Below, piece after piece: positions 46,345 to 54,401 of a DNA stretch of 64,000 nucleotides (position 1 is the stretch's first letter; the number at the start of each line of letters is the position of its first letter). The translations under genes were made by a program, and so were the position numbers. Under the pieces are notes generated by a model, which ran no database searches, was not told where the DNA came from, and saw only the letters and a list, made by a program, of their open reading frames with translations. Origin of the DNA: Desulfovibrionaceae bacterium (GTDB taxonomy: Bacteria; Desulfobacterota; Desulfovibrionia; Desulfovibrionales; Desulfovibrionaceae); NCBI GenBank assembly GCA_015709315.1, contig JACCQI010000005.1:1-64000 (forward strand), in the 5' to 3' direction.

Positions 46345-47607
46345 CTAGGGGTTGTTCATCATGGCCTCAATGAACTCGTCCGGCCACAGGGCGGGCGACG
46401 GATCGCCTTCCATGAGGCGGGCCTTGGCCTCCTCGTCGAGCTTGAAACCGTTCTTGATGAAGCTGGTGTAGAAGCCCGCCGCGTCGATGGAGCCGATGAG
46501 AATGCAACCGGCCAGCACGTCGCCCTTGAAGATCAGCTTGCGGTACACGGCGTTGTCGCGGTCCAGGTGAATGGCTGTCTCGTAGCCGTCCTTCCCCTCC
46601 ACGTTTGTCTCGCCCACCGAGATGGTGGGCAAGCCGTAATAGGTGATGGAGTTCATGGACAGGCCGCCCGTATACGGCGAATCCGAACCGGCCATGTTCA
46701 GGCCTGCGTAACGGCCCTGGGTGTAGGCGTTGGGCCAGATGGGACGCACGGTGTATTCGCCGGTGAGCAGGTCCTTGGCCTCGGCCACGTCGCCCGCGGC
46801 GAAGATGTCCGGATTGCTGGTGGCCATGTAGTCGTCCACGCGAATGCCCTTTCCGGTGGCAAGGTTCGCCGCGGCGGCCAGCCCCATGTTGGGACGGACG
46901 CCCGCGGCCACGATGACCACGTCCGCGTCCACCAGTCCCCGGTCGGTCTCCACGCCCCGGATGGAACCGTCCTCGTAGCGGACGATCTCCTTGGTGCCGG
47001 TGCCCTGGAGAAAGCGGATGCCGTTCTTTTCCAGGTGATCCACGATCATCTCGCCGGCCGTTTCATCGAAATAGGTGCGCATGATGCGCGAGCGGACAAC
47101 GATGGTCACGTCCACGCCTTTTTCGGCGAAGCCCTCGGCCGCCTTGAGCGCGATGAGTCCCGCGCCGATGACCACCACCTTCTTGACCCGGTCCACCAGC
47201 TCCTTGAGGATTTCGGCATGGGCCACGGTGGTGAAGTTGTGGACACCGGGCCCGTCGATGCCCGGCAGCGGCGGCCGGACCGGCGTGCCGCCGGTGGCCA
47301 GCAGCAATTTGCCGTAGGAAACGGTGTCGCCGCAGTCGAGCGTCAGGAGCTTGGCTTCGGTGTCCACGGACAGCACGCGGGAACCGAGCCGCATCTCGAC
47401 CCTGTTCCGCTCATAAAATTCCTCGGGACGAAACGGCAGGGTATCGAACTTGATCTTGTCCGAGAGATAATAGGAAATGAGCGGTCGTCCATAGGTGGGA
47501 ACGGCCTCGTCGCTGATCACCAGGATGGAACCGTCCCGGTCGATCTGTCGAATACCCTCGATTGCACCGATGGCTGAAACGCCGTTTCCAACAATAACGT
47601 AATCCAT
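46345..47607 (-). CDS. NAD(P)/FAD-dependent pyridine nucleotide-disulphide family oxidoreductase
   Basis: 420-residue flavoprotein. The FAD-binding N-terminus is YVIVGNGVSAIGAIEGIR, the NAD(P)-binding fold is KVVVIGAGLIALKAAEGFAE and the second FAD motif is NPDIFAAGDVAEA. It has no redox-active CxxC, so it belongs with nitrite-reductase-like/rubredoxin reductases and NADH oxidases rather than thioredoxin reductases. A C-terminal part (about residues 325-420) could bind a partner. ATG 47607 is preceded by AGAGGTG. Partner protein unknown; a rubredoxin or the nearby ferredoxin is possible. Confidence 0.88.
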   Translation of the reverse strand: MDYVIVGNGVSAIGAIEGIRQIDRDGSILVISDEAVPTYGRPLISYYLSDKIKFDTLPFRPEEFYERNRVEMRLGSRVLSVDTEAKLLTLDCGDTVSYGKLLLATGGTPVRPPLPGIDGPGVHNFTTVAHAEILKELVDRVKKVVVIGAGLIALKAAEGFAEKGVDVTIVVRSRIMRTYFDETAGEMIVDHLEKNGIRFLQGTGTKEIVRYEDGSIRGVETDRGLVDADVVIVAAGVRPNMGLAAAANLATGKGIRVDDYMATSNPDIFAAGDVAEAKDLLTGEYTVRPIWPNAYTQGRYAGLNMAGSDSPYTGGLSMNSITYYGLPTISVGETNVEGKDGYETAIHLDRDNAVYRKLIFKGDVLAGCILIGSIDAAGFYTSFIKNGFKLDEEAKARLMEGDPSPALWPDEFIEAMMNNP

Positions 47608-47853
47608 TCTAAGCACCTCTTGTCTCGTATCTCCGGCAATTGACAATAATGACAATTATGACCGTACTCAATGGAGCGGACCGACTTTTTACACATTTTC
47701 AGATAAAAAATCCACAGCTATTATTCAAACGGATGTTTCATCACAACCAATCGAAATAAAAAGGAAAATCGGCAAATACAAAGATTTGCAAGATGGAGCG
47801 ATAAGGGCTATTTAAAGCACCTTCAAATCACACCTCAACCCAAGACAATTACC
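47608..47853. other. Divergent control region, with direct repeat
   Basis: 246 bases between two divergent genes. TGACAAT-AA-TGACAAT (47641-47656) is a 7-bp direct repeat near the start of the FAD oxidoreductase. A minus-strand TTGAGT-17-TATTGT promoter overlaps it. This may be an operator. Confidence 0.4.
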
Positions 47854-49272
47854 GTGAGCATAGACGGAAACAAAGTATTGATCGCCAACAGAGGCGAGAT
47901 CGCCATTCGCATCATGGAAGCATGTGCCGACCTCGGTCTCCCCTTTGTGGCCCTGTATACAAAGGAAGACGCCGAGTCCGGCCATATTGACGCCGCCCGC
48001 AGACTGGGCGGCGATGACTCCCTGTACCGCATCCACAACTACCTGGACGCGGGCGACATCCTGTCCGTGGCCGACGAGTCCGGCGCCACGGCCATTCATC
48101 CGGGCTACGGTTTCTTTTCCGAAAACTATCGTTTCGCCCGCCGTGTGACGCAACGCGACCGGCCCATGACCTTTATCGGTCCCTCCTGGGAAGTTATCCG
48201 CGACCTGGGCGACAAGATCAACACCAAGCGGCTGGCCCGCGCCCTGGACGTCCCCACGGTTCCCGGCTCCGACCGGGCCATCTACGACGAGCTGGAGGCC
48301 GAATCCATCGCCGAAAGCCTGTTCGAGTTCCAGGCCAAGATGGGCATCAACCGCCCGGTGGTCCTGGTCAAGGCTTCCGCAGGCGGCGGCGGCATGGGCA
48401 TCGACGAGGTCGAGGACATGGCCCGCTTCCGCCAGACCTACCGCCGCATCCGCAACTACAGCCTCCGCACCTTCAACGACGAAGGCGTACTCATCGAGCA
48501 GCGGGTCTTCAATTTCAACCACCTGGAAGTGCAGATCGCGTCCGACAGGTCCGGCATCAACCCGGTCCACTTCGGCACCCGCAACTGCTCGGTCCAGTCC
48601 CCCGGCCTCCAGAAGCGCATCGAGGTCGCGCCCGGCTTCAGGCCCGAAAACCTGCACTACGGGTTCGACGCGGCCAAGCTCCTTGACGACATCACCGGAT
48701 ACTCCCTGTCCATCGCCAGGGAGATCAAGTACGACAACGTGGGCACCTGGGAATGGATCGTCACCCCGCAGGGCGACCCCTTCCTCATGGAGGTCAACAC
48801 CCGCATCCAGGTGGAAAACGGCGTATCCGCCTGCATCGCCAAGGTCCGGGGCGACACCGACGTCAACCTTGTCCGCGAACAGATACGCATCGGCCTCGGC
48901 GAGCCGCTGGGCTATACCCAAGACGATGTGACCTTTGACGGCGTATCCATCGAATACCGGATCATCGCCGAGGATACGGACAACGGCTTCACCCCCTGGG
49001 TGGGCAAGATTGAGGAACTCGGCTGGACCGGCCGGGAATGGCTGTCCCTGCATACCCACGTGCCCACGGACCGCGCCTACCAGATCCCCACGGAATATGA
49101 CCCCAACCTGGCCCTGGCCATCATCTGGGGCAAGGACCTGGCCGAGGCCAAGGCGCGCGGCCTGGATTTCCTGAACGACCTCAAGATGAACGGCCGGGAC
49201 TCCTCCGGGGCCTCCATGCGCTCCAACATTCCGTTTCTCGTCAAAAAAACCGAAAACCTGCTCGAATTTTAG
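47854..49272 (+). CDS. accC: Acetyl-CoA carboxylase biotin carboxylase-type subunit
   Basis: 472-residue ATP-grasp enzyme that carboxylates biotin. The N-terminal KVLIANRGEIAIRIMEAC and HPGYGFFSEN, the glycine loop VLVKASAGGGGMGIDEVEDM, the catalytic EQRVFNFNHLEVQI region and MEVNTRIQVENGVSACI are all biotin carboxylase marks. The typical EVNTR-L-Q-VEH ending is altered to RIQVENGV, and the domain is divergent overall. It starts with GTG at 47854. The fused carboxyltransferase follows 3 bases later. No biotin carrier protein is seen here. Propionyl-CoA carboxylation is an alternative. Confidence 0.85.
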   Translation: MSIDGNKVLIANRGEIAIRIMEACADLGLPFVALYTKEDAESGHIDAARRLGGDDSLYRIHNYLDAGDILSVADESGATAIHPGYGFFSENYRFARRVTQRDRPMTFIGPSWEVIRDLGDKINTKRLARALDVPTVPGSDRAIYDELEAESIAESLFEFQAKMGINRPVVLVKASAGGGGMGIDEVEDMARFRQTYRRIRNYSLRTFNDEGVLIEQRVFNFNHLEVQIASDRSGINPVHFGTRNCSVQSPGLQKRIEVAPGFRPENLHYGFDAAKLLDDITGYSLSIAREIKYDNVGTWEWIVTPQGDPFLMEVNTRIQVENGVSACIAKVRGDTDVNLVREQIRIGLGEPLGYTQDDVTFDGVSIEYRIIAEDTDNGFTPWVGKIEELGWTGREWLSLHTHVPTDRAYQIPTEYDPNLALAIIWGKDLAEAKARGLDFLNDLKMNGRDSSGASMRSNIPFLVKKTENLLEF

Positions 49273-49275
49273 CGT

Positions 49276-51522
49276 ATGAATATTGAAAAAAAATTGCAGG
49301 AGCTGCAAAAACGGGTGAACTACGCCCGGGACATCCTCGGCCGCGAAACGCGCCCGGAACTGGACGCCTTTTCCCGCGAAATCGCGGGGTTTCCCGACCG
49401 GACCAGGGACTTTTCCGAGGACCAGGCCATCCGGGCCGTCGAGTCGCTGGACACCCGCCTGTCCGCCATGGAATCCGCCATCGACGCCCAGCTCACGGCC
49501 ATGGACAAGGTCCGCATCGTGCGCCATCCCCAGCGCGCCTGCCTCAAGGACATTCTGGAAAACGTCTACGACAACTACACCGAGATCGGCGGCCAGGACG
49601 AGCATTCCATCGACCCCGGCATGCTCATCGCCAGGGCCTACATCACCCGGCACCGCGGCAAGAAGGTCATCAACCAGCCCGTCATGGTGGTGGGCCAGGA
49701 AAAGGGCCACGGCGAGGAGTTCCGCAACGGCGGCTCCATCAAGCCCTGGGGCAACAGCAAGGCGCTCAAGTACATGAAGGTCGCCGCCCGCGAGCAGATT
49801 CCCATCCACGCCTACGTGAACACCCCCGGCTCCTATCCGGTGGAGGACTTTCCCGGCGCGGCCCAGCAGATCGCGGAGAACATCTATGAAATGGCCGGGC
49901 TGCCCGTGCCCATCGTGGCCATCTTCTCCGAGGGCGGCTCAGGCGGTGCCGAGGCCATCGGCATGGCCGACAAGCGGCTGATGCTCTCCCACGGCTACTA
50001 CTCGGTCATCTCCCCCGAGGGAGCGGCCGCCATCGAAGGACACGTCCGAGGCTCCCAACGTGCCCCGGCCGAGCTGATCGAAGCCTGCGCCGTGTCCCAG
50101 CGCATCACCGCACAGGACAATCTGGAAAACGGCTACATCGATGCGATCATCCAGGAGCCGCCGCTGGGCGTCCGGGCCGATCATTTCGATTTCTACAAGC
50201 GCGTCCGCGAACAGGTCATCCGCGCCACCGATGAAGTGGCGCTCGGCGTTCGCGGCGTCCGCCTCTTCCGCGCCCTGGCCATGCGCCACTTCAAGAAGCA
50301 CGAGGACATCATCGTCCGCTGGTCCCTGAACGAAAAGGCGCGCGAACGGCTCGTCGCCCGCCGGTTCAGGAAATACCGCAGGATGGCCCAGAGCGCCTAC
50401 CAGGACAACCGTTCGCTGCTGGAAAAGCTCTACGCCACCAGCACGGGCATCGTGTCCAACACCACCGGCATCGTCCTGTACGGGCTCATCAAGCCCTTCC
50501 GCCAGCGCATCGAGCGGCTGGTGGAGGAAGTGACCGACGAGGTGCATGTCATCACCGGCCGCGTGAATGGCTTTCTGCGGAAGGGACTCAAGAAAATGGG
50601 CCTGCTCCAGAACGGCGACAGGCAGAAGGAAATGGAGCTGACCGGGCTTTCCGACCCCGCGCCCGTCAATGGCGGCATTGAAGCGGATACCGGCTACGTC
50701 AGCCCCCAGGCCCTCGAAGACCGCGAAGTCACCTGCCCGCACGCCGCCAAGCGCGGCTGCCTGGACATCTGGGCGCGCGACCTGTTCACGGATTTCGCGG
50801 GCGTCTGCCCCCACTGCGGCTACAACTTCCCCATGGAATACCAGTGGTATCTCCACAACGTCTTCGATGAAGGCTCGGTCCGCGAGTTCAACCGCGACAT
50901 CGCCTCGGGCAACCCCACCGGGTTCCCCAACTTCGACAGCCGCATCGAAGCGGCTAAAAAGAAGACCGGCCTGCAATCGAGCTGCCTGACCTTCAACGCC
51001 ACCCTGGAAGGATTGCGCGTCACCTGCGCCACGCTGGTCGCCAACTTCCGCGGCGGCTCCGTGGGCGCGGCCGAGGGCGAGAAATTCATCCGCGCCCTGG
51101 AACTGGCCGGGGCCAAGCACCAGCCCTTCCTGGCCTACATCCACGGCACGGCGGGCATCCGCATCCAGGAAGGCGTCAACGGCCTGATCCAGATGCCCAG
51201 GGTGACCATGGCCGTGCGCCGCTACATCGAGGAAGGCGGTCTCTACATCGTGCTCTACGACACCAATTCCTATGCCGGTCCGGTGGCCTCCTTCCTGGGA
51301 TGCTCGCCCTACCAGTATGCGGTGCGCTCCTCCCGGCTCGGCTTTGCCGGACCCGGCGTCATCAAGGAGACTACGGGCATGGAGATTCCGCCCAACTACC
51401 ACAACTCCTTCAAGGCCCTTTCCAGGGGCCACATCCAGGGCGTGTGGAGCCGCACGGACATACGGAAGAATCTGCATCAGGCATTCCTGACCATCGGCGG
51501 TCGGAATTTGTACTACCGCTAA
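49276..51522 (+). CDS. accA-accD fusion: Acetyl-CoA carboxylase carboxyltransferase, fused alpha and beta subunits
   Basis: 748-residue protein. Residues about 1-330 are AccA-like (ARAYITRHRGKKV, FPGAAQQIAENIYEMAGL, SEGGSGGAEAIGMADKRLML, SVISPEGAAAI). A linker with amphipathic segments (about 330-470) follows. The C-terminal part is AccD-like, beginning with a zinc ribbon (Cys487, 495, 511, 514) and including FNATLEGLRVTCATLV, GAAEGEKFIRAL and FAGPGVIKETTG. The order alpha then beta is opposite to the usual operon order (accD before accA). The first zinc cysteine pair is spaced by seven residues instead of two. A strong terminator follows. Confidence 0.92.
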   Translation: MNIEKKLQELQKRVNYARDILGRETRPELDAFSREIAGFPDRTRDFSEDQAIRAVESLDTRLSAMESAIDAQLTAMDKVRIVRHPQRACLKDILENVYDNYTEIGGQDEHSIDPGMLIARAYITRHRGKKVINQPVMVVGQEKGHGEEFRNGGSIKPWGNSKALKYMKVAAREQIPIHAYVNTPGSYPVEDFPGAAQQIAENIYEMAGLPVPIVAIFSEGGSGGAEAIGMADKRLMLSHGYYSVISPEGAAAIEGHVRGSQRAPAELIEACAVSQRITAQDNLENGYIDAIIQEPPLGVRADHFDFYKRVREQVIRATDEVALGVRGVRLFRALAMRHFKKHEDIIVRWSLNEKARERLVARRFRKYRRMAQSAYQDNRSLLEKLYATSTGIVSNTTGIVLYGLIKPFRQRIERLVEEVTDEVHVITGRVNGFLRKGLKKMGLLQNGDRQKEMELTGLSDPAPVNGGIEADTGYVSPQALEDREVTCPHAAKRGCLDIWARDLFTDFAGVCPHCGYNFPMEYQWYLHNVFDEGSVREFNRDIASGNPTGFPNFDSRIEAAKKKTGLQSSCLTFNATLEGLRVTCATLVANFRGGSVGAAEGEKFIRALELAGAKHQPFLAYIHGTAGIRIQEGVNGLIQMPRVTMAVRRYIEEGGLYIVLYDTNSYAGPVASFLGCSPYQYAVRSSRLGFAGPGVIKETTGMEIPPNYHNSFKALSRGHIQGVWSRTDIRKNLHQAFLTIGGRNLYYR

Positions 51523-51547
51523 TCGAGTCCGCGACCGAAAAACACTC

Positions 51548-51577
51548 AAGGCAGCCCCGGCGGGCTGCCTTTTTTCG
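51548..51577 (+). terminator. Terminator of accC-accAD
   Basis: Perfect 10-bp stem (51548-51557 with 51562-51571), 4-nt loop and T run. Confidence 0.9.
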
Positions 51578-51717
51578 TTTTGAAACTCAATTCTTGCAAC
51601 ACCGTCACCAGACGGTAACAACCTGACATTTGAACAATGTATCAATGATACGGCTTTGCGCCACGGGACAAAAGACAGGGATATCACAGCCAGGACGGAT
51701 CAGAACCGAGGACGCCC

Positions 51718-53940
51718 ATGCATATGCAATTGCAGACGACAACACACGCCGACCGCCGACTCACCCCAATGCCCCCCCGAACGCTCGTGCTCATCTCCAT
51801 CCGCGACCACGCCGCCCTTCGGGAGATGTACGGACAGACCTTCATCGAACTGTTGGAGAAGAGACTCGACGAATCCTTGCGCATGACCGCCGAGGCGAAC
51901 AACGTCCGGCAGATCGCCATCGAACGTGTTGGGCCAGGCAAAGCCGCCTTTCTCGTGCCCCTGGGAAACAACCCGGCAGACATCGCCTACGAATACAAGA
52001 TCCAGGCGCAAAACGGCCTGGAAAACATCATGCTGCGCCATACCGGACTCGGCATCGATCTCGGCATGGGATATGCGTCCGTCCCGGCCGTGAACAATGA
52101 CAACGCCGAGGCCTTCGCCCGCGCCCTGGAAAAGGCCCGAAGCATGGAACGCCGCCCGTTGAACATGAACGAACTGTCCGTGTCCAGCCGCTTCAACACG
52201 ATTTTGACCCAAGGCTGGATAACGGCCCACTACCAGCCCATCCTGGATTTCCGCACCGATAACATTCTCGGCTGGGAAGCCCTGGCGCGGGGGCCGGAAA
52301 ACTCCTCCTTCCGCTCCCCGGTCATGCTGTTCGAGACCGCCGAAAAGCTGGGCCGCCTTTTCGCCTTGGAAAAGCACTGCCGCGAAGTGGCCGTGAGGAA
52401 CGTGGGCGAACTCCGTACCGGGCAAAAGCTCTTTTTGAACATTCATCCCAAGACCATGGCCGACCCGGCCTTCACGCCCGGCCAGACCCTGGCCCTCATG
52501 GAGCAGTCCGGCCTCACCCCGGACAACGTGGTTTTCGAGATCACGGAACGCCATTCCGTGCAGGACTTCGACCTGTTCTACCGCACGCTCGACCACTACC
52601 GTTCCCAGGGCTTCCAGGTGGCGGTGGACGACGCGGGCGCGGGCTATGCCGGTCTGTCGCTTATCGCCGAGTTGCAGCCCGACTTCATCAAGCTCGACAA
52701 ATCGCTGATCACGGACATCCACAAGGACCCGGTGAAGCGGGCGTTGGTTGAGACCACGGTCACCTTTGCCGACAAGATCGGCGCGCGCATCATCTCCGAA
52801 GGCATTGAGACCAAGGCCCAGGCCGTCTGCCTCAAGGAGATCGGCGTGCATTGCGGGCAGGGGTATTTCCTGGCCCGCCCGGCCGTGCCCAAGCCCCGGG
52901 TAAGCCCGGAGTGCATGGCGCTGAAAACGGTCCGCGACTTATCCTCCAATCTTTCCTGCTCCCCGCCCGTGGGCGAGTTGGCCAAGACGCCCCACACGGT
53001 CGGCCCGGACTGCCTGGTGTCCACGGCCCAGGACATGTTCTGCACGCAGGGCGCGTTCACCAACATCGTGGTGGTGGACAACGGCGTTCCCACCGGACTG
53101 GTCATGGAATACCAGCTCAACAGGCAGCTCTCCTCCCAGTACGGCATCGCCCTGTACCACAAGCGGGCCATCGCCACGATCATGGACTCCGCCCCGCTCA
53201 TCGTGGACATAGACACCCCGGTGGAACAGGCCGCGCGCATGGCCATGAAGCGGGACTCAATCAAGGCTTACGACGACATCATCGTCACCAAGCGGGGCAA
53301 GCTCTACGGCATCGTCACGGTCCAGGCCCTGCTCAACGTCCTGGCCAAGATCCAGGTGGAGATGGCCAAGGGCACCAACCCCCTGACCGGCCTGCCCGGC
53401 AACGTGGCCATCGAACAGGCCGTGGAAAACCGGATCAGGCAGAAACGCGCCTTTTCCATCATCTATGCCGACCTGGATCACTTCAAGGTGTACAACGACA
53501 CCTACGGGTTCAAGAACGGCGATCACATCATCAAGCTGGCGGCGGACGTCATGTCCTGGGCCACGCGCAAGCACGCGCCCAAGAACGCCCAGCTCTGCCA
53601 CATCGGCGGCGACGACTTCGTGCTCATCACTTCGCCCGAGACAGTGCAGAAGATCTGCCGCTCCATCACCCGCTGCTTCGGCAGGCTGGTCAAGAACCGC
53701 TACTGTTCCGAAGACCGCGAACGCGGCTGGATCAAGGCGCGCGGCCGGGACGGCAAGGAACGCGAATACCCGCTGGTGACCATCTCGCTCGGCGTCATCG
53801 AGGTGTTCGGCCAATGCTCGCTCATGGAAATCGGCGAACGCGCCGCACACATCAAGAAATACGCCAAATCCATCCCAGGCAACTCGGTCGCCATCGACCG
53901 TAGGCAGGCCATCGGCTCCCAGGAATTCGAGTGTAAGTAA
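51718..53940 (+). CDS. EAL-CBS-GGDEF protein for cyclic di-GMP turnover
   Basis: 740-residue soluble protein. The N-terminal unrecognised part runs to about residue 155. The EAL domain (about 165-400) keeps its catalytic set: EALAR (from 187), the Asn in NIHPKT, FEITE, DDAGAGYAGL, FIKLDKSL and ISEGIET. A CBS pair follows (about 420-555, TVGPDCLVSTAQDMF and KAYDDIIVTKRGKLYGIVTV). The GGDEF domain (from 560) has NPLTGLPGN and the active site GGDDF (630-634), a conservative change of the fourth residue, without an RxxD site. The EAL-first order is the opposite of the common GGDEF-EAL. It may degrade c-di-GMP, with the GGDEF part tuning it. Confidence 0.92.
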   Translation: MHMQLQTTTHADRRLTPMPPRTLVLISIRDHAALREMYGQTFIELLEKRLDESLRMTAEANNVRQIAIERVGPGKAAFLVPLGNNPADIAYEYKIQAQNGLENIMLRHTGLGIDLGMGYASVPAVNNDNAEAFARALEKARSMERRPLNMNELSVSSRFNTILTQGWITAHYQPILDFRTDNILGWEALARGPENSSFRSPVMLFETAEKLGRLFALEKHCREVAVRNVGELRTGQKLFLNIHPKTMADPAFTPGQTLALMEQSGLTPDNVVFEITERHSVQDFDLFYRTLDHYRSQGFQVAVDDAGAGYAGLSLIAELQPDFIKLDKSLITDIHKDPVKRALVETTVTFADKIGARIISEGIETKAQAVCLKEIGVHCGQGYFLARPAVPKPRVSPECMALKTVRDLSSNLSCSPPVGELAKTPHTVGPDCLVSTAQDMFCTQGAFTNIVVVDNGVPTGLVMEYQLNRQLSSQYGIALYHKRAIATIMDSAPLIVDIDTPVEQAARMAMKRDSIKAYDDIIVTKRGKLYGIVTVQALLNVLAKIQVEMAKGTNPLTGLPGNVAIEQAVENRIRQKRAFSIIYADLDHFKVYNDTYGFKNGDHIIKLAADVMSWATRKHAPKNAQLCHIGGDDFVLITSPETVQKICRSITRCFGRLVKNRYCSEDRERGWIKARGRDGKEREYPLVTISLGVIEVFGQCSLMEIGERAAHIKKYAKSIPGNSVAIDRRQAIGSQEFECK

Positions 53941-53951
53941 GCCTCCGGCGG

Positions 53952-54008
53952 CCGGGGGAAGGGGAGGAAAAACCCTTTGTAAAGGGTTGTTTCCTCCCCT
54001 TCCCCCGG
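53952..54008. repeat. 57-nt near-perfect palindrome
   Basis: A perfect 19-bp outer stem (53952-53970 with 53990-54008), one bulged G (53989) and an inner 7-8 bp stem (53971-53978 with 53981-53988). The purine-rich arm GGGGGAAGGGGAGGAAA also stands out. Such A/G-rich palindromes with an AACCCTTT core recur in Desulfovibrio genomes as far as I recall. It may double as a terminator. Confidence 0.85.
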
Positions 54009-54171
54009 ACCCCTATCCCCTTCTTTTCCCAAACTTTTTATTGCGCCTTCGGCGTGTACGCCGGTGTATGGTCAGGTGGTATTATTTTTTTGGTATTGAA
54101 ATGTGCCAAGAAATACAAAAAAGAAGGCAAACTCATCGCCTTTACATTTTTCCTCTTAACTAACCCAACCC

Positions 54172-54248
54172 GCGATTCGGGCGAGAAAAAACGCCACACC
54201 ATGTCTGCACATGGCACGGCGTTTCTCGTTTTTACTCGCCCGAATCGC
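54172..54248. repeat. 77-nt nested palindrome
   Basis: Three perfect stems, one inside the other: 14 bp (54172-54185 with 54235-54248), 7 bp (54189-54195 with 54218-54224) and 6 bp (54199-54204 with 54209-54214) around a CTGC loop. The internal loops are A-rich on one side and T-rich on the other. Confidence 0.85.
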
Positions 54249-54303
54249 CAACCGGTACGGCATGCGGCGTCCGCACGGCCCTCGCCGAAGGCGACACGGG
54301 ATT

Positions 54304-54346
54304 CCAAAGGGGCTCGCCCTTTGGCGGGTCCAGGGCAGCGCCCTGG
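54304..54346. repeat. Two REP-like hairpins
   Basis: CCAAAGGG/CCCTTTGG (54304-54311 with 54317-54324, 5-nt loop) and CCAGGGC/GCCCTGG (54330-54336 with 54340-54346, 3-nt loop), 5 bases apart. This tandem arrangement resembles REP/BIME units. Confidence 0.75.
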
Positions 54347-54401
54347 TCTCTCCGAAGGAGGCCCGCCGGCAAGCGCCGCCGGAGGCTTCCCCCTGATCGA
54401 C

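Larger units (their letters stand above)
53941..54386. repeat. 12-bp inverted repeats bounding a 446-bp palindrome-rich spacer
   Basis: GCCTCCGGCGGC (53941-53952) directly after the stop codon, and its exact reverse complement at 54375-54386, just before the ettA stop. Between them lie the hairpins listed separately. I see no gene here; short open frames have no ribosome binding site or family resemblance. Confidence 0.7.

Noticed and set aside
54038-54307. 89-codon minus-strand frame in the palindrome-rich gap
   Set aside because: It runs across the 77-nt palindrome, has no ribosome binding site and no family resemblance.
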